NCBI RefSeq assembly: GCF_011397635.1
Contig: NC_064775.1
Location: 12,302,952-12,366,951 of the forward strand
From: Epinephelus fuscoguttatus
Lineage: Eukaryota; Chordata; Actinopteri; Perciformes; Serranidae
Direction of reading: 5' to 3'
Length of the DNA stretch: 64,000 nt
Shown: in pieces, positions 13,270-25,300 of the stretch
How positions within the stretch are numbered: the stretch's first letter is position 1
How the letters are laid out: every line of letters starts with the position of its first letter
Notes under the pieces: model-generated
The model's input: the letters and a program-made list of their open reading frames with translations, nothing else
Told to the model about the DNA's origin: nothing
Databases searched by the model: none
Program-made: the position numbers and the translations under genes

Positions 13270-13480
13270 TCACACACACATTCATACACGGGCGTCTGAG
13301 GCTACTGTACAAGGTGCTAACTGTTCATCACACATGCTCACACACCGACAGCACAGCCATCAGGAACAATTTAGGGTTCAGTATCTTGCTCAAGGAGACT
13401 TCGACACCGCCACCAACCTTCTGCTTGGCAGACGACCACTCTGCCTCCTGAGCCACAGCTGCCCCCAGTGTTGGAGATGC
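13270..13480. repeat. Teleost dispersed repeat (non-LTR tail type)
   Basis: The stretch contains a run familiar from many fish genomes: TACAAGGTGCTAACTG, then CACACACCGACAGCACAGCC, TTGCTCAAGGAGACTTCGAC and finally CTCCTGAGCCACAGCTGCCC. It has no open frame of its own and looks like a degraded SINE or LINE tail. The family name is not certain. Confidence 0.6.
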
Positions 13481-14960
13481 TGTCCCCATCTTGTTGGGCT
13501 GTTAGGCTTGGAAGTCTCCTCACGCACGCAGAAGAAGATGTCATCATCTGCTCACTTCTATGTGTCAGAACAGTCATGGACAGTTACATCCAAGCGAAAT
13601 AATCAGTTTGTCTACAGTTGAGTAGATGTTGTCTAGATCCCAGAAGAAAGTCCTTTTACAGTCCATGCTCCAGGATCCATCAAATACCAGGGATTTAAGA
13701 AGAAGAATATTGCACTGTGATGGTTGGAAGTACTGCAGAATGGAGCATTTTATAGAAAAACAACAAACAAACAAACATAGTACACACTTTTCTGTTAACA
13801 CAGATCTACAAAGAAAATCAATCAAGATTAACAGGTTTAGAAATCAAAGATTGTATATTCATATATATCATTTATAATATATGTGTATATATACAGTATA
13901 TAAGGCTCATACAGCTACCATGTTTGATATGTACTGCAGATCACAGTTGTCATACACAGTACACTTAATCACAGTTAAAGATAGATCACCATGTTCAGAA
14001 TGCAGGTTCCATTGAAACAAAAAGGCATTGTCGGAGAAGTGGTCACAGCGCACAGTAGAAATACTCGTTTGGCGAATCACTGACAATACAGGAGGGAAGG
14101 TTTTTATCTACTGATGGTTATCCACTAACTCCTACATGGGACACTGGATATACTCTACACTATAATAAAGTCTACTCTATTGTTCATGTGCTCTTTTTTT
14201 TCCCAGAGCCAACTTTGCACCGTCTTATTTGATCACAGGCAAACATGTGATAACATGTTTTAAAATGTCTATACATATGTTAAACACTATGTGCATATAT
14301 GTTCAAACATACAGCAAAATGTATTCACATAGTTACTTGTGGACAGTTATTTAATCAGTCATATTTCCTCAGTTATTTCTGATGCCTCAGGGCACTTGAG
14401 ACTTACATTTGGAAGTGTGTGTAATTTAGCAAGTAGTAATAGTAATATTTTGGTATACTGAAGTATGATGTTGCCATGGAGTCAGTAAGTCAGCTGCAAC
14501 AACTTGAGCCTGACTTTTCGGCATATATTTGTTTTGTTTTGGCAAATTGGCACCATTAAAAGTATGCCGAATTAACTCCTAGCAGTTCCTGTTTGCAATG
14601 TACCCATGGATGTACAGACAACTATCAGTGGATTACTTTGATACTGATGAAAACTTAAAATTGTGAAGATTCTCAAGCAAGTTCTGCAGTAACAAGATGC
14701 ATCTTTTTACTCGCGATAGACATCAGATATTATGATATCCTCAGAAGGTACAAGTCACACCGAATCTAAAAATATGTGCATTATGTCTGTGTTCAGATTT
14801 TACTGAGTTATGACTCCAAGAAGGATGGCAAATTTTGTTGCAAACTGCACTTTAGACTCTTGGTTTGGAAAACCTCAGTTAAATTTGAATATATATGCAT
14901 GTGTTGTTAATATCTTTTTATGTACCTAAGTATTCACCATTCACAGTCTGAAAACATAAC
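13480..14960. other. Intergenic, no gene seen
   Basis: Mostly AT-rich sequence with no coding or RNA signature recognised. The reading frames here do not resemble known proteins. Confidence 0.5.
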
Positions 14961-14964
14961 AATG

Positions 14965-15216
14965 TAAAGGAAAAATCCGCCCCAGCATAGACTTCAGTGG
15001 TTATTTTGTCAGTACCTATTAGGATTTAACTTTTTGAGGTATTACGTTATTTATTTCAGATTTAGTTAACAAGGTCCTCCAGGAGAAGAAGAACAGCTAA
15101 TATGGTCACCTAAAAAATGACCATTAACCATGGATATGTGAAACCGTTAAAACATCCATTGTTTAGTACAAACAGCTGTTTTTTAACGAAGTATTTCTGG
15201 GTGGACTTTTCCTTTA
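14965..15216. mobile_element. MITE with AAAGGAAAA inverted ends
   Basis: The left end TAAAGGAAAAATCCGCCCCA matches the reverse complement of the right end, which reads TGGGTGGACTTTTCCTTTA at 15198-15216. About 250 bases, non-coding. It lies just downstream of stradb, and a minus-strand AATAAA at 15050-15055 inside it could serve as the stradb polyadenylation signal (inference). Confidence 0.65.
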
Positions 15217-15558
15217 ATTCATAGTTGCTTTTAACCTCAGAGGAAGTGCGTGATTATTTGTTAATTGATTTCTTTAGTGTTTTGTCCCGTGACATTATGA
15301 TTCCTTAATATTTGATCAGAGCAGCGTCTTTGATCCAGCACTTTCACAGTCTCATCACCAGCCCACGACCCAAACTCCATATATGCATCAGACAAACACA
15401 TTAAAAAAACTACAAAACTACTTAAAAAAGGCTCAGAGAGTCGGGTTAATAATACAAAATAAAAGCACAGTAGAATTTGGCCTCATTGCTTTGCTTTGAT
15501 TGTCTTGTGTTTGGCTTGCTAGTCAAAATTTTGGAGATTTAGGGACAGGGAATTGAGG

Positions 15559-18500
15559 TTAGGAGAAGTCCCACACAGCCTCGGCGGTGTCTGTGGAGGG
15601 TGATGTTGGAACGTGGCAGGACGGGGCGGGCGGGCAGGATACTGGAGGGTCCTCGGGGCTGGTGAGGGGCACTGCTGGGTACATGAGGCTGAGGAAGGTG
15701 TCTCTGGTGTGCCTCTTCACCTGCCACAGAACAACACAACTCAGCTTCAACACTGGCACAACATACTGTATTGTTATTTGCTGTCACAGAACATTACTGT
15801 TCCTGACAAAATCCTTGTAGTTCACGTGACATCGATTTCACAAAGAAATGAATTTAGACAAAAACTGACATCATGACTAATAAACCCACCTGTTTGAAGA
15901 AGGCGTGGGTCAACAGTGTAGATGCTGACGGTCTGTGGAAGACAAAAACAGGACAAACACTCATTTGCATTTAGGTCTGTGAGCTGGATGTTATAGGTAA
16001 TAGGAAAAATATGTATTTCAGACTTTGGGGTGAACTGTCCCTTTAATGTAATGACCTGCGTTCAGGCTGCTGCTGCAGACATAGCTGAACCAGGTTGTGG
16101 AGGGTGGCTGAGTGGTTTTTGGGCCCAGGGCTTTGAGGTCGGTCGGTGGGAGGAGCGGTGGCGCTGTGTGTCAGGCTCCCAGTGGCCACGCTCTCCCCGA
16201 TGCCGGAGTCCACCCCAGACCGCGACACCTTCAGCCCCCCCAGCTCGCCAAGCGGGAAGGGAGCCACATCCAGCAGGCAGCAGTGGGAGCCGCGCAGCTT
16301 CTGAAGCAGCATCTGAGCAGGAAGATTCAAACACTGACACATCCTGTGGACTACAGTGGTAGTTTAAAGCTAAATGTGCACATATGATTTCTTCTTAATG
16401 GTCTGGATGGAAGTGTTTTCATTACCTGAGTGGGGGGCATATCCTGGAAAGGCACTCTGCCGCTGACAAGCTCACAGACCACAATACCCAAACTGTAGAT
16501 GTCTGACTTCACTCCATAACCGTGCAGGTCCTACTGAGGGCAACAGCGTGGGGAGAGGAGCGACAGAATACCTTAGAATAAGGCTGACACTGTTGCTTTC
16601 TAAAATATGCCGTCATTAATGTTATCACTTGATCCAGTGAGTCCTGACCTGTCGCAGTAGTTCGGGGCTGAGCCAGGGCAACAGGGCAGGGCTGTGTTGG
16701 GGCATGTCGAACACTGCCCTCATCCTCTTCCCCTCACGCATCATACTGTAAACACTGTGGAGCCCTGAGAGGTAGACATGGCCCTCCCCTGACAGCAGGA
16801 TATGACTGGCCTTCACCCCCCTGTAAGAAGAGGTTTATGTGGACAGAGATTAAGATACAAATATTTCTATATTTTATAATACAGATGTACCTTATAATCT
16901 CTCACTGACCGGTGAACATAGCCCATCCGGTGCAGGTATTCCAATGCTTTCAGCACACTGTATAGCAGGTACGCTATCAGGGATTCACTCATTCCATCTG
17001 GGAAATATGTTCTTAGTAAGGTGTCTGCGGAGCCTGCAGGCAAGAGGAGGGGAAAGAAGCTGAGCAGGTAATTCTCATGGAAATTCAGCAGTGATTTATC
17101 TGAGTTTTGAGACAGCACTGCAAATTGTGAGTGCAATCATTTTGACCTGAGGGGGTTTTGTGAAAAGAAATGCACTAATACAGAATGACAAAACCAATAA
17201 AGAGCTATAAGGTGTTAGTGTGCACAGCATAATGTTTCAACTTCAACAGTAAGTTTGATGGGTTTTAAAAGGACAAAACAAAAAGTTATTGAGGTGTGGC
17301 TGACCATAGGACATGAGTGGTGTGAGGACCCAAAGCTGGCAGCAGGAGCTGAAAACCAGGCGAGAGGTCAGCAGGTTGGGGTGACGGAAAAGCCTGGACA
17401 GCAGAACCTCATTCTAGGGTTTGAGACAGAGATCAGATAGAAACAATCCTGGATGGAAAGCAACTATTGTGGGTTTACAGAGGCATGGCGGATGGCCTCG
17501 TGAACTTTTTGAAACACTAAAATATGCTTTGAAGAGAAGAACCACATCATTTCTGGACAGCAGCTCACCATGAGCTGCAGCAGTTCCTCCTCGGTGCACT
17601 CATCCAGATTGGTTTGTTTGACAGCCACCAGCTGGCCAGTAGGGATGTGGCGTGCCATGTTCACCTGGCTCAAGTTATTGAAGCCTCTTCCTGTGATACA
17701 TTTAATTTGCTTCAAATTAAATCTTCCTGCACTTTCATTTTTTTCTTAAAGATTTGAGTGAGAAAAAATGTGTGCAAATAATGGTCTGACTCAAATGTAT
17801 GCTGTGTTCTCACCCAGCTCAGACAGCAGCTGGTAGTGGGCTGGCTCGGGTGACAGCCCTGTGACGTCATCGCCACCTGCTGGCCCTTGCAGAGTGTATT
17901 CAGAACCGTCACAGCTCTGCAGGGACGCACACACACACACATTATAAATTCATCTCAAAGCTGACTCCGAATGGATATCAAAATAATTCAGCAAAGCAAC
18001 TGCAACACATACACATGAGCTGTCAGTTTAAATTTGCATTAATTATCTATGACCTTCATCGACCTCTGTTAATGACCAGCAGGAAGTGAAGTTATGTTGA
18101 CAGAACTTAGGGTCCTCACTCACAGGCTCTGTTACAGGTCCTTCTTCCCGAAAACAACAACAACAATAAAAAAAAAGAAGCTAATGGTGGTAAAACCTGA
18201 AAACAATTACAACAACCAAAAGCTTCTTTAGTGACAGGTATTAACAAAACCATGCAAAGGCCTTTTCTGTTATGTGCTAATAATTTTGTGGACTGCCTCT
18301 TTATATTCTAACACAATAACCAATTTTGCAATGGTGAGGTAATGTGTGAGGGGACGACAGCTGCCAGACGGTGGCACTGTGACACTGAGCAGAGCAAAGG
18401 GTTGGGACGGGGCGTGTGATGCTTGCAGTTTCAGTGATGCAGACAGATTTTTGGGACAGTGTAGCGCCTGGTTTTCTTTCAGCATCAGACGGTTTGAGGT

Positions 18501-21149
18501 ATTTCTGATGCAGCCTTCTTTAAAACACACCTGATAGATGTGTTTTATTGATTTTATCCATACTGTCCCAGTATTCTGTCTGTACTATCGAGGGGAAATG
18601 ACCTCAAACACAAGCAGTACATTTTAAAGGGATAGTTCATATCTTTTTAAGGGGGATTATATGAGGTGCTTGTCCATAGTCAGTTTATTATATACAGGAG
18701 ATGTGAGTCAGCACGCCCTTGATTTGGAGAAGCAGTCTGGAATCCACCTAAAAAAGTATCAGCTAAAAAAATCAATATCAGTTTAAGTGCTTCTACTGCT
18801 TTACCTTACCGTCAGACAGTGATTTCCAAAGGGGAACTGAAGCTGATATATTGCTTTCCTCAAAGTCAGACTCCACTGACAAAATTAGAGGTTTAAAATC
18901 CCTGAACAGAGAAGCTGCTGGTCTACCATTCTGTTTGTGCTACCCTGTGACTTTGGCGTTGAAAAGGGTTAGTTCTGATTCACCAAAGTCACACAACGCA
19001 AACTGACAAGCTGATCAAGGCAGCGGCAGACCAGCAGCTCCCGTGTTCACAAACCGAAATTATTGTTTTTGTCAGTGGAGCCTGGTTACTTTGACGAGAG
19101 CATAGATGGGGAACAGAAATCAACTGCTTCCCTGTCAGAATGGGCTGACAGAAAGGTAAAGCAGTGAAAATACTCTCAATATGGCGTACACTTAAATTTT
19201 TATTGATTTTTTTTAAGGTGGCTCAAATATGTTGCGCTGCTGCCCCCCATCTATATCAGTACATTGCTTAACTTTTGTATCAGCACTGTGGCCTGCTTCT
19301 CCAGACTGGGGGCGTGTCGACTGACATCTATTGTATATAACACACTGATTATGGATAAGTACCCTATACAGCCCCACTTCAAGAGAACAGAACTATCCCT
19401 TTAAGTAGTTAGTAATAATTACTAACTATTAAATACTGCATTTAGAATAATTATAAAGGAATATAATAAAACATGCAAATTTTCAGTTGAAATCAGTCAA
19501 ATTAATAATCAGCAAAGGGGCACTCCACTGATTTTACACATGAAAATCATTTTACTTATCAGCCAGCTATATAAAATCTTCTGTGGTTCTGGAGGAGCTT
19601 TGTCCAATCTGAGAAAATACCCCGATGATGTCATGATGATGCCATCAGGATCACCTAGGCCTGGGCTAAACACTAAGTCATCAAAGGCATGTGTTATAAA
19701 CTGGGAGTCTAAGAGACATGGGCATTCACCAAGGGTCAAATAAAAAAAGAACTGGATTATGGGAATTGTAGTATCCACTGTTTTTGGAGCTTGACCCATA
19801 TGATTGAGATATCTCAGCCTCTGATGCATCAATTTTCATATTTCAATCTGTTCCTTGTGAGTCCTCCGTGGTTATGGAAAATTAATTTGATGGAGTGCCC
19901 CTTTACATGTCACCAACAGCTTTAAAGGGACAGTTAACCCCAACCGTAACACAGTTGCCAATTGGGTTGACAGGTGTAGTTCAGTAGAAGAAAACAGTTC
20001 CTACATGAAACTGCTCACGAAAAGGTCTGTGGATTATGATGAGTAACTGGGTCATGATCTCTGGAAAGAGATATTGCTGTTGAAAATTTCAAATGTATTT
20101 TTCTGGCGCTTTGAGCACCACAAGCCGAGTGCCATCTAGTTCCATTATATTGGAGAGAGGGTGGACGTCTCTACAGCTGATATCTCCAACACTGCAACTC
20201 ACATCAGAAAAATCTGAGTGATAAATAGCACTACAGGTAAGAGGCAAAATATATTTTTAACTTAAGGGTAAACTGTCCTTTTAACAGCTGCAATGTTATT
20301 CCAATAGTTAGTGTCTGTCACAACTCTGAGGCAAGGGTTCAGAAGCTCCAGACAGATGCTGAATGAATAGTGATGGAAGAGCATCAGTGTGACGCCTGTC
20401 TCCATGCTGACAGCGTCTTGGCTACTGACCAGGAACTGGTGGCTGATGTCCTCATAGCGCTCCTCTATGTCCAAGGGCTGGACCTGAGTGTGGGAGATGC
20501 AGGAACAGTCCTGGTGAAGGGGGGGAGGAGCACAAGTGAGACATGCCCTACAGGACATGGAGGAGTGGTGAGGAGACATGGAGCGAGGGAGTGGAAGGTG
20601 ATACACTGCCTCGGGGAGGTTGGGAGGGTCAGAGATGAGGCAGAGAAGCAAGCATCTGGGAATACGGGCTGTGAGGGCACTTACAGGGCATTTTATGGGA
20701 AGTGGTGAGTGGAAAGAGAAGTAGAGTGACGATAACAAAGAGGCAGCTGAGATGTGTCCCAACGGAGCAAGATAAGAGCTGCATACATAATCAGATGTGC
20801 CCATTAGATGTGAGATGTGATATCAAAAGTCTATCTGATATTTTCCAATCTACATTAGCCCGTGGTATATACGCAGATGAAATTGGGTTTTCAGACAGCT
20901 ATTTAAATATTTGACAGCTCATTTAACTTACAAAAATGCAAATTTGGTTATCTGATATCTGATAAATAGATTGCTGCATTGCTATCCAGAAGCTCCTACA
21001 GGCTGACTGAATCTGCCCGCCAGAGGCATCAGCATGAGCCGCCAGCTGATTCGTGACAACAAATCTACCGGGTCACAACTCAGCAGACACGCACGGAGGC
21101 ACAGAGTAAAACCCATGCAGCAGCTTGATATCCTTACCAAGAAAGACAT
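15559..21149 (-). CDS. stradb: STE20-related pseudokinase STRAD beta
   Basis: Coding exons in transcript order: 21149-21138, 20510-20412, 17916-17814, 17690-17569, 17413-17305, 17033-16910, 16820-16649, 16530-16426, 16312-16056, 15932-15890, 15720-15559. They sum to 1308 nt, 435 residues (human STRADB is 418). STRAD binds and activates LKB1 with MO25 in the cytoplasm. Visible motifs: N-terminus MSFL+DCSC, glycine loop GRGFNN, VAVK lysine, [10 protein letters not shown] in place of the catalytic HRD loop, LSGL in place of [29 protein letters not shown], and LVQLCLQQ. The missing HRD and DFG acids show a pseudokinase. [11 protein letters not shown] separates STRADB from STRADA. The C-terminus is AVWDFS rather than the usual WEF. 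The end of exon 2 is ambiguous (20412 or 20430, both in frame). Confidence 0.92.
16000..16046. repeat. MITE end in stradb intron
   Basis: Ends in GGGTGAACTGTCCCTTTAAT, the right terminus of the AAAGGGACAGTT family, only about 10 bases from the donor of the 16056-16312 exon. No full partner end is visible. Confidence 0.5.
18624..19404. mobile_element. MITE with ~75-bp terminal inverted repeats
   Basis: The left end, TTTAAAGGGATAGTTCATAT, pairs with the right end at 19330-19404, which closes with AGAACTATCCCTTTAA. Homology between arms continues through the CCATAGTCAGT / CTGATTATGG and ATATA(C/T)A motifs for about 75 bases. Both ends carry TTAA, possibly the target-site duplication. There is no transposase frame. 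A 780-base non-autonomous DNA transposon. Confidence 0.75.
19513..19905. mobile_element. MITE with AAAGGGGCACTCCA ends
   Basis: The left end CAAAGGGGCACTCCACTG is matched in inverse orientation by TGGAGTGCCCCTTTA at 19891-19905. About 390 bases, non-coding. Its internal ATTTTACACATGAA..ATCTTCTGTGG..GATGATGTCAT block recurs at 24769-25000, so two copies of the family lie in this window. Confidence 0.75.
19921..20285. mobile_element. MITE with AAAGGGACAGTTAACCC ends
   Basis: The left end TTTAAAGGGACAGTTAACCC and the right end (AGGGTAAACTGTCCTTTTAA at 20265-20284) are inverted repeats. Its right part, ATCTCCAACACTGCAACTCA onward with ACAGGTAAGAGG, is shared with the fragment at 41505-41619. Confidence 0.75.
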
Positions 21150-21349
21150 GGAGTCCGTTTGGCGACGGTAAAATCACAGGCTTTGGCATTCATCCGCTCA
21201 CAGGCCAGAGGAGACCGACCGCGATGGAGGGAGACAGGGGGATGGAGCGCAGCAGTATAACACGAGACAACCGTTGAATCCCCTACTAGACTAGAGAGCA
21301 GCCAGCATCCATCCAGCCTCAGCCATTCATCCATCCGCCCGCAGCTTAC

Positions 21350-21450
21350 CTGGCTGTGTCAGGTGATCTAGAGATCTGAGCGAATGATGTGTAATTCACC
21401 AGCAGATATCTCTGAGTCAGGGGCTTCGGGTGGAAAATTGTGAATGAAGC
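21350..21450 (-). other. stradb: Probable 5' untranslated exon of stradb
   Basis: On the minus strand it is bounded by an acceptor (TTTTACAG before 21450) and a donor (CCAG then GTAAGC at 21344-21349). A further donor (GAGAAG then GTAAGC at 21940-21945) suggests an upstream untranslated exon from about 22030 to 21946. How the 21350 exon joins the ATG exon is unclear, because the nearest acceptors would leave an intron of only ~60 bases. An alternative first exon is possible. Confidence 0.4.
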
Positions 21451-21945
21451 CTGTAAAAAAACAGTGTTGTGTAACAGTGAGATGTATTTATTCAGATGTC
21501 TTTGTTTATGATGCACTGAAAATAGGCAATATGGTTTGTTAATTACAATCTTAAATATTTAATTTTGCTATGCAATTATTAAATCCAATCCACTTCGAGG
21601 TTAGGATTAACTGCAGCCATTTTAGTTTAATCAGAACACGACTGTTATTAAATATGTTAATGCCGTCGGTTAATAACTGTTAGTAGAGTGGCTTTTTATC
21701 TAATTTCAGGTGACGTTATTTCAACACACGCTGATTTTTTTTAACTCCGTAAGGACAGAAAATACACAAAACAACAATAACGTTGCATCTTGTAGGTCTC
21801 CCATTACAGTAGCTAGGCTTACCGATGTAGCTATGATTATACGCGCATGTTTCAAGCCTTAAGCTAACGTTAGCTCAGCAAAATAATATGTCTTGTACTT
21901 ATTTTATTTATGGGAAGTATCTTGTGATAAAAAGAAGCTGCTTAC

Positions 21946-22359
21946 CTTCTCCTCCCGACTGCAGCGCCTCGACGTAAACAAGTTAAAATACAAAGCAGAG
22001 CCTGAAATCCTCCGCGACACTCCGTCTGTAAAGTTCACAGTCTGTCATTTTGTGTCCAAATTAATAATTAATAATTTGAAATCACACACGGTGTTCAATT
22101 AGTATCAAGTTTTACAGCCAACACCGAGCAACACAACACCCCACCGCGAAAATCTTTTTTTTTTTTTTGACAGGACTTTTAATTTGACACAGATAATTGA
22201 CGCGTCATTAATACGTCATCGAGTGGACTGTCGCGCGGTGATGACTCACGCACCATCTCCCTCCCTTCCGCTCCATTGTTTGAGGTTTTGGTGAAGGCAT
22301 CGACAGACACCACATGTAACACTGGAACTGTCAATGCTGTGGAGTAACATTGACATAGG
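21946..22359. promoter_or_regulatory. Shared head-to-head promoter region of stradb and trak2
   Basis: A minus-strand exon end at 21946 (donor GTAAGC) and a plus-strand exon end at 22359 (ATAGG then GTGAGT) face away from each other across about 400 bases. The region is relatively CpG-rich (GCGCGGTGATGACTCACGC, ACGCGTCATTAATACGTCATCG) with CRE/AP-1-like TGACTCA and ACGTCA motifs, against AT-rich surroundings. From general knowledge the human genes are also head-to-head. Transcription starts are inferred. Confidence 0.5.
22250..22359 (+). other. trak2: Probable 5' untranslated exon 1 of trak2
   Basis: Ends in a consensus donor (GACATAGG then GTGAGT at 22360). It has no long open frame. The 5' boundary is not visible in sequence and is set roughly after the CpG-rich core. 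Confidence 0.4.
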
Positions 22360-25300
22360 GTGAGTTTATGATAATCAGACACATTTTCTAAAACTATCCT
22401 TAATGCTGTAATGCTGCCCGCGTGAGCGATGCTGCCAGTTTGAGCTCGCGATGGCAACGCAATGCCAAGCAACAGTGGAGCTGTCATCCTCGCCCAGCAC
22501 AGGAAAACATGCGAAACGTTTCGTTAGCAAATGCTTAATACTTACTAAAATAAATATAATCGTAGGTTAAATTAAATTAGATTTCAACAAAGGACTAACA
22601 GCTACCTGCTGATCTGTAGGTTTAGCTTATATAACGGTCACATTAACCGTTAGCTGGCCTGCTGTACATTTTTGTTTATTGGTTAGCTAACATAACAACA
22701 TTGATTATCATCAACGGTTCGTGTTTTAAATACGGTCACCTTTATGCCTTTAAAAAATACATATACTTGTATATAAATGTACAAATTAGCTAATCGGCAC
22801 TTAAACACGAAGCTTTCTCCGCCTGTTTGCATATCCGATTGTCAACGAGGGAGTCAACGAGTATATACTTAAAACATAATTATAATTAAAAATAAACTAA
22901 AAGCGAAATTATGATAATTTAACTGAAATATATTTTATTGCATGCTGGGATCTTCTTGTAAATTCGGCTTGTAAATGGCCCACAAAGCAGCACTTGATAA
23001 CACTAAAACCTCAATTCTAGCTTTTCCACAGCCCACCAAGGTAGAAGATGATTGTAGAGTTACAGCAAAATAGTAAAATTATACACAAATAATTGTGTTG
23101 TCGTATATTTAAGTCATGCCGAAATGGAGGGTAGCTCCTGAGGATTAATCAAAGTCATATTAAGTCACATTTATTTGTCTGCACATATACCGACAATTAA
23201 AAAGTCTCTAAAATGTGGGTTTTTAAAACAGAGTTTGGTATAATCAAATTCTTCAAAGTAGATTATTGGCACATGTGAAGGTTAGTTTTTATGGATATTG
23301 GCAACCAATCTGATCAGAGGAGATTTCATGTTTTAGTTACATTACACTGTACTGTTTTCTTCTTTCGGCAAGGAATGTGTGCTCAAGTTCCAGTCAGAGG
23401 TTTTTGGATACGCAGTTACAGTAAAGTCTCGGGTCCAGTCAGAGTCACATGCTGCTGCCAGTGTCCTATTCCTTTTAAAGCAAGTCCTCAGGCCCTGTCC
23501 GAGCGCAGATGCTGGGACACAGCACAGATGGAAACGGTGACATGAGGCAAAAAGTGGCGAATGAAGCACATCTTTCCACCCTGAACAAATTCAGGTTGGA
23601 GTTTCAGGCGTGGAGAGAAAAGAGCTCCTTGTAGTATTTGCTGTTGTATTATTCATTTTGACCTCATAGTAATACCATACCTGAGCATGGTATTTAGATT
23701 CGGACATTTTTACTGCTGCACTTGTAGGTCACTCTGGATAGGAGCATCAGCTGAATGAAAAGATTAGACATGAAGGGAGATGAAAGCTGATGTAAGCAGA
23801 CGGGCCCTGTGGGACAGCTGTGACAGACTAGTGTTGTGTATAATGCTGCTGTGTTGCCTGTTTTTCAGAGTTACTTTCAAGGCTGCCATCTTGCGGTTGT
23901 GCTTACATTTACTCATTTTATAGTGTGCAATAATCTATTACCAACATTTAAGTGGTGGTTTTGAGATTGTGGTTTGGATTTTCTCCAGCTTTTTGAAGCC
24001 AAAGGAAATTGTGTGCATTTGTGGTACGACGTAAATCACATCATTTAATTTCTGTTAAAACAAAATAGTTTGTGGTTTAACCTTGTCAAGGGGATAAAAA
24101 GACCCTGAGACTAAAAGTGCATCTCTTGCTATTTAATGTCCAGGCAAGCTCAGACTGTATCACAATTATGTAGTTGTCTGGCTGTTACTCATGAGATGAC
24201 TCACAGGCACTTGGTCAAGATCAGCCATGGCGTTTTAAATCAGGGACAATTGAAGCTTCATCTAAAAGATGTTGTTGTGATGAATATGAACATAATTGGT
24301 GCAAAATATCTTCATCTGGCTTACACTGATGTCAGTTGCTGTTAAGGATGATTAATATATGCATTCTGTGCATGGACAGTGCACTTAGCCCTTATGTAAA
24401 TGAGGCCATTATAATTCCAATCCCAGTGCCATTAATGGGTCAGCACAGTATATCTGCCAGGCCTCTACTGGTAAACAGCACATTTAGGCTGCAGCATTAC
24501 TGCATCACATTAATCTCCTCCACGGAGCGAACAGTTTCGGCCTCAGTGTTATGTAAGCAGAGGATGAATGTTGCTCAAGGACGCTGTCTTTCCACAGGCA
24601 TGCCCACTGATACACACTCACCCACAGATATGTCTGCCCGCACAGGCCAAGCACTAAGGTCATTCATGCAGATGGTACCGGGGTTGTGCAGGATGGAAGG
24701 ACACATGATGCTGCACAGTGTCCTCTTAGCAAAGTAGTTGATGTAACATAACAGCACTTGAACGTAGGCCTCCACAGATTTTACACATGAAGATCAGTTG
24801 TATAATGTCTTCTGTGGCTCTGCAGATAGCTGTCCCCGATGACATCATAGCAATGTGACCAGTGGCTGTCTTAATTTGAGCTTGGAGACTTCATTTATGT
24901 TACAAACTGGAGGTAAAGGATGCTATTAAAGTGCATTAGTATCCAGCATTTTGGGGGCATAGTAAGGGCTAAAGGATATCTGCTGGCAACTTGACCTTTT
25001 TTAAAAAAAAAAAAAAAAAAAAAATCGGTCTCTCAAATGCCTCCTAGCTTCATGAGACTACAATACTAAATTATTGGAGCTGCCCATAATTCATTACTGT
25101 ATCATACTGTACAGAAACATGCGTCTACAGATGGTCTTACATTTTCCAAATTCTCTACTGAGAGCTCATCCCTTTAAGAGAGCACATCCTGTCTCATTCC
25201 TCTAGTCACCCCTTTAAGCCCTGGAGCAGTCCCTACAGAGACAGGCAACAGGATGTGGGAGGGCTCTGTCTCACCCCTCAGCCCTCCCTTAAAACAGTAT

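Larger units (their letters stand above)
17917..20411. other. stradb intron 2, MITE-rich
   Basis: About 2.5 kb without recognisable exons. It contains three separate MITE-like elements (18624-19404, 19513-19905, 19921-20285), described individually. Confidence 0.7.

Noticed and set aside
16867..17136. 89-residue minus-strand frame read as one exon
   Set aside because: Only 16910-17033 is exon. The flanking parts lie beyond GT-AG sites, and the codon frame needs the donor CACCG then GTCAGT.
15934..17136. STRADA instead of STRADB
   Set aside because: [19 protein letters not shown] and the trak2 head-to-head neighbour fit STRADB; a few STRADA-like stretches (MGYVHR) also occur but do not outweigh these.
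20262..20804. 180-residue minus-strand open frame
   Set aside because: Only the 20412-20510 part is a real exon (stradb exon 2). The rest is intron read-through and MITE sequence without family features.
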